Program-made: the position numbers and the translations under genes | In this document: piece after piece, positions 17,115 through 26,104 of the stretch | Layout: the number at the start of each line of letters is the position of its first letter | Numbering within the stretch: position 1 is the stretch's first letter | From: DATAVB01 sp040414495 | Lineage (GTDB): Bacteria; Actinomycetota; Actinomycetes; Mycobacteriales; QHCD01 | Assembly: GCA_040414495.1 (NCBI GenBank) | Contig: JBEDUI010000223.1 | Span: 8,312-72,311, forward strand | Reading direction: 5' to 3' | Length of the DNA: 64,000 bases | The notes under the pieces: generated by a model | Database searches by the model: none | What the model was told of the DNA's origin: nothing | Seen by the model: the letters and a program-made list of their open reading frames with translations, nothing else

Positions 17115-18287
17115 TTAGTTGTCGTGATAACGGGCGGTTCGGCTGTGCCATTCACGGCTGCCACCCAGCCAGGCCCACGTGTCGGCGAAAAACCGCCGCA
17201 GGGTCGGCGAACCGACCAGGCTGAGCGCAGCTGCTTCTGCTACGAAGCTGCGCATGAGTTCGTTGTGGATCTCCACGGTTCGTTTGACGGCTTCCCTTGG
17301 GGTGCAGCCTTCTTCGGCCGCGATCACGGTCAGCAGGTTGAAGTCGGTCTCTGATTCCTGGGCACCGGAATGCAGGTCGTTGAGTAGTACGTTGGCGTCG
17401 CCGGCCAGGGTGAACGCCCGCCGGACCCGCGGGTCGTAGAATTCCGCCGCGGGCAATTCGTAGCCGGCGAGCGCGTCGATCAGAATCATCGGCGGTAGAT
17501 AGCTGTTGAGATGGCGCTGCACCAGGTATTCCCAGACCGGCGGCGTACGGTGGTTGTTGTGCCAGTCCGCCTCCTGGTTCCAGGCAACGAAGAGAATTCC
17601 CATCTGATGTTGAAACCGTCCCAGTTGCGTCGCCGATACGTACTGGGCCAGATGGGTCATGGCGCTGCGGAATGCCGTATCTATCGGCTCGTCCTGCCGG
17701 TACTGATCGAGTTGTGGCGCGTATTTCGCCGGCAGTTGCGCCGGATCAACGGTGGCGTAGAGCTTCGCCATCCGCGAGCCGACCACCAGCGGATCGGCGC
17801 CCAGCGCCACCTCGTCGACGTAATAGTCGTCCGCCGCCCATTCAGCCACGACGCATTTCGCCGCGGCCAACAATCGGTCGGGGTCGTCGGTGGCCGGGTG
17901 GGTCAGCATGATCAGCCGGCCGAAATTGCACGACCGCAGGTGGTCGAGCTCGCCCGGATAGATCCCGATCTCTTCGGCCCATTCGACCACCCGGTTGTTG
18001 ACCTCCTCCCCCAGCTCCGGATCGTCCCGCACCGGCCCGGGGCAGAACAGCTCCGGCATGTCGTCGTCATCGGCGCTTTCGGTTGGTGGCGGGGCGTTTT
18101 GCGGGATGCGGAGCGCGGATGTGCCGATGCCACCGGCGAATCGGTGCACCAGCGAATTCAGCGACTTTTTGTCGCCGCCCAGCAATTGCGACAGATCCGA
18201 CGACGGCGCACCGGCCATATTGGACAGAACCGAGCCCGCCACCGTAGCCGGATCCGCGAGCGGTGACATCTGGGACAACACAGACAC
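17115..18287 (-). CDS. 2-methylisoborneol synthase (class I terpene cyclase)
   Basis: A 390-residue cyclase that turns 2-methylgeranyl diphosphate into the earthy odorant 2-methylisoborneol. The aspartate-rich magnesium motif is DDYYVDE (153-159) and the second metal motif NDLHSGAQE (303-311) keeps Asn303, Ser307 and Glu311. The first roughly 78 residues are low-complexity, rich in Ala, Ser, Pro and acidic residues. In characterised family 2B encapsulin systems such an N-terminal extension directs the enzyme into the shell. GTG start with GAGGAG before it. Upstream shell genes and the downstream methyltransferase make the assignment very firm. Confidence 0.95.
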   Translation of the reverse strand: MSVLSQMSPLADPATVAGSVLSNMAGAPSSDLSQLLGGDKKSLNSLVHRFAGGIGTSALRIPQNAPPPTESADDDDMPELFCPGPVRDDPELGEEVNNRVVEWAEEIGIYPGELDHLRSCNFGRLIMLTHPATDDPDRLLAAAKCVVAEWAADDYYVDEVALGADPLVVGSRMAKLYATVDPAQLPAKYAPQLDQYRQDEPIDTAFRSAMTHLAQYVSATQLGRFQHQMGILFVAWNQEADWHNNHRTPPVWEYLVQRHLNSYLPPMILIDALAGYELPAAEFYDPRVRRAFTLAGDANVLLNDLHSGAQESETDFNLLTVIAAEEGCTPREAVKRTVEIHNELMRSFVAEAAALSLVGSPTLRRFFADTWAWLGGSREWHSRTARYHDN

Positions 18288-18314
18288 AGGCTTCTCCTCG
18301 GTGCGTAATACGCC

Positions 18315-19241
18315 TCAGCGCGCCAGATCGGCCGGCGGCGCGAACCGGACCGTTTCCCGGGCGACCTCGTACTGTGTGACCGTCACATCCCGCCGTCGAC
18401 CCAGCTCGGCCAGCACATCGTCCACAAGGTGCGGTGGCGCCGACGCGCCCGCGGTCAGGCCGATAACGTCGAGCTCCGCCAGCGTCTCGGGCACCAGGTC
18501 ACCGACGTCTTCAATCAACCAGGCCGGGGTGCCGCACCGTTTGGCCACTTCCACCAACCGCAGCGAATTCGACGAATTCCGCGAGCCGACAACCAGCATC
18601 AGCTCACATTCGGCCGCGATGGCCGTGACCGCCCGTTGCCGGTTGGTCGTGGCGTAACAGATGTCGTCGGACCGCGGGCCTTGCAGCGCCGGGAATCGAG
18701 CCCGCAACGCCTCAATCACCGCGGCCGTTTCGTCCACCGCGAGCGTGGTCTGGGTCAGATACGACACCCGACCCGGATCGGCGACGTGCAATTCGGCTAC
18801 GTCGGCCGCGCTTTCGATCAGCACTATCCGGCCCGGATCCGCCTCGCCCAGCACACCCTCGATCTCGTCGTGCCCGGAGTGTCCTATCAGGACAACCGTA
18901 TCGCCGCGGGCCACGAATCGGGCCGCCTCCGAATGCACCTTCGCCACCAATGGGCAGGTCCCATCGACCACGTTCAGTCCACGCCGCACAGCCTCCGCCC
19001 GCACCGCCGGAGCGGCGCCGTGGGCCGACAACACCACGGTCGCGCCATCTGGAACCGCGTCCAACTCGTCGACGAAAACCGCGCCCCGGTCCTGCAGATC
19101 GGCGACAACGTGGGTGTTGTGGACGATCTGCCGCCGTACGTAAATCGGACCACCGCGCTCGGCCAACAGATGCTCCACAATATTGACCGCGCGCTCGACG
19201 CCGGCACAGAACGACCGCGGTGATGCCAACAGCACCTGCAT
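18315..19241 (-). CDS. ispH: 4-hydroxy-3-methylbut-2-enyl diphosphate reductase (IspH)
   Basis: A 308-residue iron-sulfur enzyme making IPP and DMAPP in the last step of the MEP pathway. All three cluster cysteines are present: SFCAGVERA (Cys12), VDGTCPLV and DDICYATTNRQ. Also seen are QIVHNTHVV, the catalytic Glu in GHSGHDEIEG, and VGSRNSSNSLRL. The ATG at 19241 gives the canonical MQVLLASPRSFCAG start. A GTG at 19283 that overlaps the shell-gene stop (GTGA) is an alternative, adding 14 residues coded by a short tandem repeat. The gene sits inside the encapsulin/2-methylisoborneol operon, so it is probably an accessory copy boosting C5 supply; the housekeeping copy would be elsewhere. Confidence 0.93.
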   Translation of the reverse strand: MQVLLASPRSFCAGVERAVNIVEHLLAERGGPIYVRRQIVHNTHVVADLQDRGAVFVDELDAVPDGATVVLSAHGAAPAVRAEAVRRGLNVVDGTCPLVAKVHSEAARFVARGDTVVLIGHSGHDEIEGVLGEADPGRIVLIESAADVAELHVADPGRVSYLTQTTLAVDETAAVIEALRARFPALQGPRSDDICYATTNRQRAVTAIAAECELMLVVGSRNSSNSLRLVEVAKRCGTPAWLIEDVGDLVPETLAELDVIGLTAGASAPPHLVDDVLAELGRRRDVTVTQYEVARETVRFAPPADLAR

Positions 19242-19279
19242 CCGACCACTGGACACCTGCGACACCCGCGACACCCGCC

Positions 19280-20668
19280 TCACCGGCCGAGTTCGATGTT
19301 CTCGAGCACGCCCAGGGCATCCGGCACGAGCACCGCGGCCGAGTGGTACGCGCTGACCAGATAGGAAATGAGCGCCTTGGCATCGATTCCGATGAACCGG
19401 ACGCTCAGCCCGGGCTGGTATTCATCCGGAACGGCAGCCGGACGAAGCCCGATCACGCCCTGGTCCTCTTCGCCGACACGCATGGCCAGGATTGACGTAG
19501 TGTTGTTGGCCGAGATCGGAATCTTGTTGCACGGCAGGATCGGTACGCCCCGCCAGGCCTGCACCGTCGATCCGTCCACAGTGGCTGGTGGTGGGTAGAT
19601 GCCCCGTCGCGTGCATTCCTGTCCGAACGCGGCAATCGTACGTGGATGTGCCAGAAAGAATCGCGTCTTACGCCGCCGGGTCAGCAATTCGTCCAGGTCG
19701 TCCGGGGTGGGTGGCCCGGCACGGGTCTGCAGCCGTTGTTTCAGGTCCACATTGTGCAGCAGACCGAAATCCGAATTGTTCACCAACTCGTGCTCCTCGC
19801 GTTCGCGAAGAGCCTCGACAGTGAGGCGCAACTGCTGTTCGACCTGATCCATCGGGTCGCTGTAAAGGTCGGCGACGCGGCTGTGTACCCGCAACACGGT
19901 TTGCGCCACGCTCAGCGAATACTCCCGGGGCGCGGCCTCGTAGTCGACGAACGTACTGGGCAGATCCGGTTCACCATCATGGCCGGACGCGAGGGCGATC
20001 TCGGCCTCACCATGCTTGTTCTGCGGGAGATTCGGGTTGTTCCGGTACTGCTCCAGCTGCTCGGCGAGGGCCGTGGATTGCGCGCGCACCTGCTCGAACG
20101 CGGCCACCGGCAGCGCCAGAAACGTGACCGGCGTGGTTGCGGTGGCGGTGAATTCCCACAGGCAATCGGAATCGGCCAACGCCTGCGCGCCGGCGTGGTC
20201 GCCGTCGGTCAACATGCCTAGAGCCGTCTGACCGTCATAGGCGCCGGCACCGGATTTCGCCACCTTGCCGTGCGCGATTAGCAGCACCTCGGTGATCGGC
20301 TGTCCGAACTCGACAATCACCTCCCCGGCCCGGACCTGACGCTGTTCACACCGATCGGCCAGTGCACTCAGGACAGACTCGTCGTCGAAACCCCGTAACG
20401 GCGGCAGCTCAGCCAACTCCGGCGGAACCACCCGCACGTCCTCGCCGATATTGGTGAAGCTCACCCGGCCGTCTCCGACGGCGTAGCTCAATCGTCGGTT
20501 CACCCGGTACGTACCACCCGAGACCGACACCCACGGCAGCATTTTCAGCAGCCACCGCGAGGAAATCCCCTGCATCTGCGGGCAGGTCTTGGTAGTGGTC
20601 GCCAGGTTCCGGGCAGCCCTGGGATCGAGGCTGTGGCGCGTATCAGAGCCGGGATCAATCGCGGTCAC
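19280..20668 (-). CDS. Family 2B encapsulin shell protein (second copy)
   Basis: A 462-residue HK97-fold shell protein with an inserted cyclic-nucleotide-binding-like domain, about residues 65-180 (GEVIVEFGQPITEVLLIAHG). The shell-forming half shows PREYSLSVAQTVLRVHSRVADLY, QQLRLTVEALREREEHELV and SVRFIGIDAKALISYLVSAY. The GTG at 20668 is preferred because GGGAG lies about nine bases upstream; the frame is open further but overlaps the first shell gene. It is closely related to the preceding gene, so the compartment may be a mixed two-protein shell. Ligand binding by the inserted domain is unproven: the arginine-containing phosphate cassette of true cAMP receptors is not evident. Confidence 0.92.
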   Translation of the reverse strand: MTAIDPGSDTRHSLDPRAARNLATTTKTCPQMQGISSRWLLKMLPWVSVSGGTYRVNRRLSYAVGDGRVSFTNIGEDVRVVPPELAELPPLRGFDDESVLSALADRCEQRQVRAGEVIVEFGQPITEVLLIAHGKVAKSGAGAYDGQTALGMLTDGDHAGAQALADSDCLWEFTATATTPVTFLALPVAAFEQVRAQSTALAEQLEQYRNNPNLPQNKHGEAEIALASGHDGEPDLPSTFVDYEAAPREYSLSVAQTVLRVHSRVADLYSDPMDQVEQQLRLTVEALREREEHELVNNSDFGLLHNVDLKQRLQTRAGPPTPDDLDELLTRRRKTRFFLAHPRTIAAFGQECTRRGIYPPPATVDGSTVQAWRGVPILPCNKIPISANNTTSILAMRVGEEDQGVIGLRPAAVPDEYQPGLSVRFIGIDAKALISYLVSAYHSAAVLVPDALGVLENIELGR

Positions 20669-20697
20669 AATGCACTCCCGTTGGTCGCTGGCATTGC

Positions 20698-22128
20698 TTA
20701 GCCTTCGCGCCCGATCTCGGCGTTCTCCAGGATCGCCAGCGCATCGGGCACCAACACCGCGCACGAGTAGTACGCGCTGACCAGGTACGAGATGAGCGCC
20801 TTTTCGTCAATTCCCATGAACCGAACGGACACGCTCGGTTGGTATTCGTCCGGGATTCCGGTCTGGTGCAGGCCGATCACGCCTTGGCTGTCCTCGCCGG
20901 TACGCATCAGCATGACCGAACTCGTATTGGACTCCGAGACCGGGATCTTGCCGCACGGGAAGATCGGCACGCCCCGCCAGGCCGGTGCCTGGTTTCCGTT
21001 GACATCGACGCTCGTCGGATACACGCCACGGCGGGTGCATTCCCGTCCGAACGCAGCAATTGTCCGCGGGTGCGCGAGAAAGAAACCGGGTTCTTTCCAC
21101 ACCAGCGCAAGCAGTTCGTCAAAGTCGTCGGGGGTGGGTGGGCCGGACCGGGTGTGGATCCGCTGCTTGAGGTCGGCGTTGTGCAACAGCCCGAATTCCC
21201 GGTTGTTGACCAGCTCATGCTCCTGCCGCTCCTTCAGCGCTTCGACGGTCAGGCGCAGCTGCTGCTCGACCTGATCCATCGGGTCGTTGTAGAGATCGGC
21301 TACCCGGCTGTGTACTCGCAGGACAGTCTGCGCGACGCTGAGCGAATACTCGCGGGGCTGCGCGTCATAGTCCACATAGGTCCCGGGAAGGTCCGGCTCG
21401 CCGTCATGACCGGCGGCCAGGTCGATTGTCGCTTCGCCGTGTTCGTCGCGTGCTTGACCGGCATTCGCCCGGAATTGCTCCAGCTGTTCTCGCAGTTCCG
21501 CCGACTGACTCAGGACCTCGTCGAAACTCTGCTGTGACAGCACCAGAATCGTGCACGCTGTGAGCGCCCGCGTAGTGAATTCCCACAGGCTCTGCGGATC
21601 GGTCAGTGAATCATCGCCGAAATGGTCGCCATCGGCCAGCACGCCCAGTACCGTCTCATCGCCGTACCGGCCGGTGCCGATCTTGTTCACCTTGCCGTGC
21701 GCAATCAGTATGGCCTGGTCGGAGAGCTGGCCGAATGCGGTGATCACGTCGCCCGGTTGGTATTCCTGCTGCTCGAAACGGTCGGCCAGCGCGGAGAGCA
21801 CCTCGTCATCGTCGAGCCCACGAAATAGCGGTAGTTCGCCCAGCTCACGAGGAATGACCCGAATTTCCGCACCAACGTTCGTAAACGACACACGCCCGTC
21901 ACCGACCTCGTAGCTGAGTCGCCGGTTCACCCGGTAAGTACCACCGGAAACCTCGACCCAAGGCAGGTTGCGCAGCAGCCAGCGCGAAGAAATGCCCTGC
22001 ATCTGTGGGACGGATTTCGTCGTCGTCGCCAACTGCCGAGCAGCATTCGGCGCCAGGCTGAGCCGGGGCTGAGCACCATCAGGGTTATCCGGTGTTGCTT
22101 GCGCGGGCTCGGTGACAGTCACAACCAC
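20698..22128 (-). CDS. Family 2B encapsulin shell protein (first copy)
   Basis: A 476-residue paralogue of the next gene. Order: an N-terminal arm (about 1-60), a cyclic-nucleotide-binding-like insert (about 99-215, LFRGLDDDEVLSALADRF then AILIAHGKVNKIG), and the encapsulin core (PREYSLSVAQTVLRVHSRVA, FGLLHNADLKQRIHTRSG, VRFMGIDEKALISYLVSAYY). It would self-assemble into a protein shell housing the terpene cyclase. The start is GTG at 22128 or 22122; both fit. It is the first gene of the leftward operon, so the promoter must lie in 22129-22770. Confidence 0.92.
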   Translation of the reverse strand: MVVTVTEPAQATPDNPDGAQPRLSLAPNAARQLATTTKSVPQMQGISSRWLLRNLPWVEVSGGTYRVNRRLSYEVGDGRVSFTNVGAEIRVIPRELGELPLFRGLDDDEVLSALADRFEQQEYQPGDVITAFGQLSDQAILIAHGKVNKIGTGRYGDETVLGVLADGDHFGDDSLTDPQSLWEFTTRALTACTILVLSQQSFDEVLSQSAELREQLEQFRANAGQARDEHGEATIDLAAGHDGEPDLPGTYVDYDAQPREYSLSVAQTVLRVHSRVADLYNDPMDQVEQQLRLTVEALKERQEHELVNNREFGLLHNADLKQRIHTRSGPPTPDDFDELLALVWKEPGFFLAHPRTIAAFGRECTRRGVYPTSVDVNGNQAPAWRGVPIFPCGKIPVSESNTSSVMLMRTGEDSQGVIGLHQTGIPDEYQPSVSVRFMGIDEKALISYLVSAYYSCAVLVPDALAILENAEIGREG

Positions 22129-22769
22129 ACCACCAATCAGAATGTGTACAAGGTGTACGGACAGGCGAACGCAGCTGGGCCCCGGTCAGACGCCTTTACA
22201 TGCGCCACTTCCCAGCAGAACGGGATCTGTTAACGAGCGGCGAGCGATGCCCCTCTATCGGGCACATCTACGAGCTCGGTCCATAGGCCGGGCGCCGCCA
22301 TCATCATCAATGCGACTAAGCCGCGAATGTTCATCGGAACGAGGTGGACCTGATGTCCCGCCTCGAACTATGGTGGCGCGGTTGGTCTCGCCACCCCACG
22401 ATCTGGAATCGTACTTTCCCGATAAGTACCCCCTAAACCAGGCGCGTGATAGCTCTAGCTCACCCCGCCCAGTGCGATCTGTCAACCCCTCTCCGTAATC
22501 AAATGATCATTTTGCGTAACCACCCACGGGATGGCGCCGATCACTGTCCACATGCGAAAACCCCTGCCCGACAGGCAAAACGCGTGTCATGCTCACTAAA
22601 GCGTGGCCGTTATCGAGAAGCTCGCGGAATGTCAACGGGTGACTTCAACCGCCGACCGTGATTTCCTGTCCAACGTGGACAACGCACCCGGCGCACCACA
22701 AGCATCGCCAGCACAGCGAGCCCGGGCACCCACTAATCAGCTCGTGATTCATCGGCTCTGAGGGACAGG
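22129..22769. promoter_or_regulatory. Long intergenic region upstream of the encapsulin/MIB operon
   Basis: No credible gene in 640 bases. It holds a perfect 12-base palindrome AAATGATCATTT (22501-22512) in an AT-rich pocket, and a hairpin GGTGGCG...CGCCACC (22372-22395). The length, the AT-rich palindrome, and its position before a developmentally regulated type of operon suggest promoters and regulator sites for the shell operon. A terminator for the importer operon that ends at 22770 may also be here, but none is obvious. Confidence 0.45.
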
Positions 22770-23606
22770 TCACTCGCCGGTGACAGCCCCCAGCGTCAAA
22801 CCGCGGACGAGGTATTTACGGACCGCCAGGCCGATAATCACCATCGGTAAGGCAACCACCGTGCCGATCGCCGTCAACTGTCCCCAGTTGACACCGGTCT
22901 GGGTGATCAGCTGTGACGCCGCCACGGGAAGCGTAGCGCTGCCAGGACCGCTGAAAGTCACCGCGAATGCGTAGTCGTTCCAGGAGAAGACCAGGCACAA
23001 GATCGCGGTGGTCACGATGCCGGGCGCGGTCAGCGGCACCGCAATTCGATAAAACGTCTGCATGCGTGAGGCGCCATCGACCCGGGCCGCTTCCTCCAAG
23101 CCGGGCGGCAGGTCGGCGAAGAACGCGTTCATGATCCAGATCGCGAACGGCAGGTTGAAGCTCAGGTAGGCAACGATCAGTGCCCAAATGCTGTTGATCA
23201 GATGCAGGTAGGTGAATCCAATGTAGAGCGGCAGGATAACCGCGGCGATCGGCACCATGCGCGTTGTGATGATCCAGAATGCGAGATGGCGCTTCCCCCG
23301 CATATTGCTCCGCGCCAAGCCATAGCCGGCCAGGCTGCCCAGAGCTGTCGCCAATATCGTTGAGATTCCAGCGGTGAGGACGCTGCTGCGGATATAGCTG
23401 AGCAGGTTGTTCCCGCCGGTGAACAGGCCGGAATAGTTGCTGATCGTGGGTGCGAAGTTCAGCAACGGGGTGCGGGAGAGCACGTCAGCGGGGTTCTTCA
23501 GCGATGAGATCGCCATCCACGCCACCGGTACGACTGTCCAGAGTAGAATGATCACGATCGCAACGTAGAGCGCAATACGCCGGCCACGATTGGCTGCCGA
23601 ATTCAT
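22770..23606 (-). CDS. ABC sugar importer permease, MalG type
   Basis: A 278-residue permease with a short tail, TM1 at IALYVAIVIILLWTVVPV, the EAA loop GLEEAARVDGASRMQTF, and the C-terminal YLVRGLTLGAVTGE. Its start overlaps the previous permease stop (bases 23603-23606, ATGA). It is the third gene of a leftward three-gene importer set and is followed by the long gap before the encapsulin operon. Confidence 0.93.
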   Translation of the reverse strand: MNSAANRGRRIALYVAIVIILLWTVVPVAWMAISSLKNPADVLSRTPLLNFAPTISNYSGLFTGGNNLLSYIRSSVLTAGISTILATALGSLAGYGLARSNMRGKRHLAFWIITTRMVPIAAVILPLYIGFTYLHLINSIWALIVAYLSFNLPFAIWIMNAFFADLPPGLEEAARVDGASRMQTFYRIAVPLTAPGIVTTAILCLVFSWNDYAFAVTFSGPGSATLPVAASQLITQTGVNWGQLTAIGTVVALPMVIIGLAVRKYLVRGLTLGAVTGE

Positions 23607-24538
23607 CCGATCAACCCCCGGCGTCGCAGGATCCCGGTGAACAAGGTCGCGAGTGCGATCGACAGCGCCAGCATCACGATTCCGATCGTGGCGGCGTAGC
23701 CGAGATCCAGGAATTGGAAAGCAACCTCGTACAGGCGCAACGGGATGATCTTGGTGGCGTTGGCCGGCCCACCAGCCGTCGATTGCCAGATCACGTCGAA
23801 ATACCGCAGCGCGTCCATCGCCCGGATCAGCAGCGCCACCAGCACGATGCCCGAAATCGATGGACCGACGATATGCCGGAGCCGTTGCCAGTAGCCGGCG
23901 CCGTCAACCCGACCCGCTTCGATGACCTGGTCGGGCACCGAAACCAGCCCGGCCAAGGTGATGAGCACGATCAGCGGTGTCCACTCCCACACGTCCATCA
24001 GAACCACCGCCACGAATGCGGAAACATGACCGCCCAGGATGTTTCCGGTGAAGATGTGGGTTGTCCGCAGTACCCAGGCGTACATGCCATACGTCGGATT
24101 GACCAGAAAACGGCCGAGCAGGCCAACGATCACCGGAGCGACGAACATCGGAATCAACAGGATCGACAATGTGACATTGCGGCCCCACACCATTTCGTGC
24201 ACCAGCAGTGCGATCCCGATACCCAACAGCATTTCCAGCCCGACGGTCGCCACAAAGAAGATCACCATCGTGATCCAGCCAGCGCCCACATCCGGGTCGG
24301 TGAACATACGCGCCCAGTTGCGCAACCCGATCCACTGTGGAGAGATGCCGGTCCCGCCCACCAGGCTGATCTTGTTGAGCGTCATGTAGATCAGATAGAA
24401 GAACGGCACAATGGAGATCGCGGCGAGCACGATCAACGCCGGCAGCATCATTTTCAGCTCGAAGCTCATGCGTCGGCGCGATCGGCCCGGACGCTGGACC
24501 GAACGTACCTGCGCGAGCTCCGCTGTCCTAGACGCCAC
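23603..24538 (-). CDS. ABC sugar importer permease, MalF type
   Basis: A 311-residue permease. TM1 is MLPALIVLAAISIVPFFYLI and the cytoplasmic EAA-like loop reads VPDQVIEAGRVDGAGYWQRL, where the usual E-A-A is E-A-G, a tolerated variant. The GTG start lies inside the last codons of the binding-protein gene, an 11-base overlap. It pairs with the permease at 22770-23606. Confidence 0.92.
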   Translation of the reverse strand: MASRTAELAQVRSVQRPGRSRRRMSFELKMMLPALIVLAAISIVPFFYLIYMTLNKISLVGGTGISPQWIGLRNWARMFTDPDVGAGWITMVIFFVATVGLEMLLGIGIALLVHEMVWGRNVTLSILLIPMFVAPVIVGLLGRFLVNPTYGMYAWVLRTTHIFTGNILGGHVSAFVAVVLMDVWEWTPLIVLITLAGLVSVPDQVIEAGRVDGAGYWQRLRHIVGPSISGIVLVALLIRAMDALRYFDVIWQSTAGGPANATKIIPLRLYEVAFQFLDLGYAATIGIVMLALSIALATLFTGILRRRGLIG

Positions 24539-25982
24539 TGGATTTCCCCTTCACCGCGGCATCAACGCCGCGTTTGGCCGCCCGCATGGCATCGGCTGGC
24601 GATTTGTTGCCGGCGAGCATCTTCGACAACTCGGTGAAGATCACGGCGTCGCACTGGTTCCAATAAGGCACCTTCGGGCGCAGCCCGATGTTCTGCGGCT
24701 CCCAGGCAAGCTTGACCGCGTCGTAAGGAATCATGTTCGGCGCATCCGATGGCGGTTTGGTCGCGCGTTGCACCTTCGGCATCTTGTACACCCACTGCCT
24801 GGTTGGGGTGCCGCCGCCTACCTTGCTGAACAGGCCGGCTTCCTGCGTCTGCGGTGAGGTCGCCCAGACCAGGAACAGCCAGGCCGCCCGCTGCTCGTCC
24901 TTGCTGATGTATTTGTTGATCGCGATTCCGGTGCCGCCGTAATGATTGGCACTTCGCACCGGACCGGTCGGCAGCGGCGAGAATCCCACCTTGTCACCCA
25001 GACCGCCGGGCGCGAACCAGCCGGCCGCGTCCTCGTGCCAGCACGGACACATGGCCACCAGCCCATCACCAAATGCCTCGGCCAGGTCATTCCAATCCCA
25101 GCTCACGCTGCCGGGATGCGCCACGTCGATGAGTTCCTTGTAGAACTCGGCCGCCCGAATGGCCGGTGGCTGGTCCAATGTGCACGGTCCAGGATCGGTA
25201 CTGCCATACATGCCGATGTGCTTGCCGTTGTGGAAGTAGTCGCCGCCGTACGCCCACAGGACGTTGGCGAAATCATCGTTCAGCGAGGTGAACTGCTTGG
25301 CCTGGTGCCCGGTCCCGTACGGAACGTCGTTCTGGTTGGCGTTGAACCACTTGGCGATCTGCAGATATTGATTCCACGTGGTTTTGATAGAGGGCGTCGG
25401 GTCGAAACCGAGATCCCGTTGCATCGCTGCACGATGCTTCTGAAACAGGTCCTTTCGGTAGCACCAGATGATTGTCGGGCAGTCATACGGCAATGCCAGC
25501 AGTTTGTCGCCAAAACGGCCCGCGGCCAACAGCTGAGTGGGGACGAAATCGCCGACGCCTTTTGGTAGCGGCGGCAATGTCTTGTCGTGCAGGAACGGCG
25601 TCAGGTCAGCGAAACCGTGTGAGAGCGGCGCCATGATGTTGTACGGATCGGCATAGATGACCTGGTACTGGCCGCTGTGCGCGGACAGGTCAAGCGCGAC
25701 CTTCTGTTCCACCGATGTCAATACGAGCTGTGAGATATTGACGTTGATTCCGGTGAGCTCGGTAAATGGTTTCAGATTCGCGGCGATCGCCGAACTCGGA
25801 CCGGTATTTTCCGAGATGAAGTTCAGCGTCATACCGCTGTATTGCTTCCAGCCGCTGCCACCACGATGTACGTTCGAACTGCCGCATCCAGCGGCGGCAA
25901 GCGCTGCACTGCCGGCAAACCCAGCACCGAGAGTCCGCAGGAACGCGCTGCGAGTCATCACGTTGGGCCGCTGGACTTGCAT
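24528..25982 (-). CDS. ABC sugar importer, solute-binding lipoprotein
   Basis: A 484-residue binding protein. The ATG at 25982 has GGAGG seven bases upstream, far better than earlier in-frame starts. The signal region MTRSAFLRTLGAGFAG leads to a lipobox ending in AAAGC. Internal cues are LTLNFISENTG-like opening residues, YADPYNIMAPLS and a Trp-rich WAYGGDYF segment. It would deliver a sugar or polyol to the two permeases that follow. The divergent SDR dehydrogenase across 122 bases suggests a polyol or sugar alcohol, which is inference. Confidence 0.92.
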   Translation of the reverse strand: MQVQRPNVMTRSAFLRTLGAGFAGSAALAAAGCGSSNVHRGGSGWKQYSGMTLNFISENTGPSSAIAANLKPFTELTGINVNISQLVLTSVEQKVALDLSAHSGQYQVIYADPYNIMAPLSHGFADLTPFLHDKTLPPLPKGVGDFVPTQLLAAGRFGDKLLALPYDCPTIIWCYRKDLFQKHRAAMQRDLGFDPTPSIKTTWNQYLQIAKWFNANQNDVPYGTGHQAKQFTSLNDDFANVLWAYGGDYFHNGKHIGMYGSTDPGPCTLDQPPAIRAAEFYKELIDVAHPGSVSWDWNDLAEAFGDGLVAMCPCWHEDAAGWFAPGGLGDKVGFSPLPTGPVRSANHYGGTGIAINKYISKDEQRAAWLFLVWATSPQTQEAGLFSKVGGGTPTRQWVYKMPKVQRATKPPSDAPNMIPYDAVKLAWEPQNIGLRPKVPYWNQCDAVIFTELSKMLAGNKSPADAMRAAKRGVDAAVKGKSSGV

Positions 25983-26009
25983 GCGAATCCCTCCATCGTG
26001 GACCCCGCC

Positions 26010-26038
26010 AACGTAAAAGTGAGGTTGCTGGCTGTCAA
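26010..26038 (-). promoter_or_regulatory. Sigma-70-like promoter for the importer operon
   Basis: On the minus strand TTGACA (complement of 26033-26038) and TACGTT (complement of 26010-26015) are separated by exactly 17 bases. Transcription would begin about 20 bases before the binding-protein ATG, leaving a short leader containing its GGAGG site. Confidence 0.6.
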
Positions 26039-26104
26039 GCGCCGCGCCGTGTGTTTCACTCGGACACATGACTTGTCAACTGACGCCCTATACCCGGGAT
26101 CGCG

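Noticed and set aside
19280..22128. The two shell genes as Crp/Fnr-type transcription factors
   Set aside because: The cyclic-nucleotide-binding-like part is present, but there is no C-terminal helix-turn-helix. The rest matches the encapsulin shell, and the neighbours fit a family 2B encapsulin operon.
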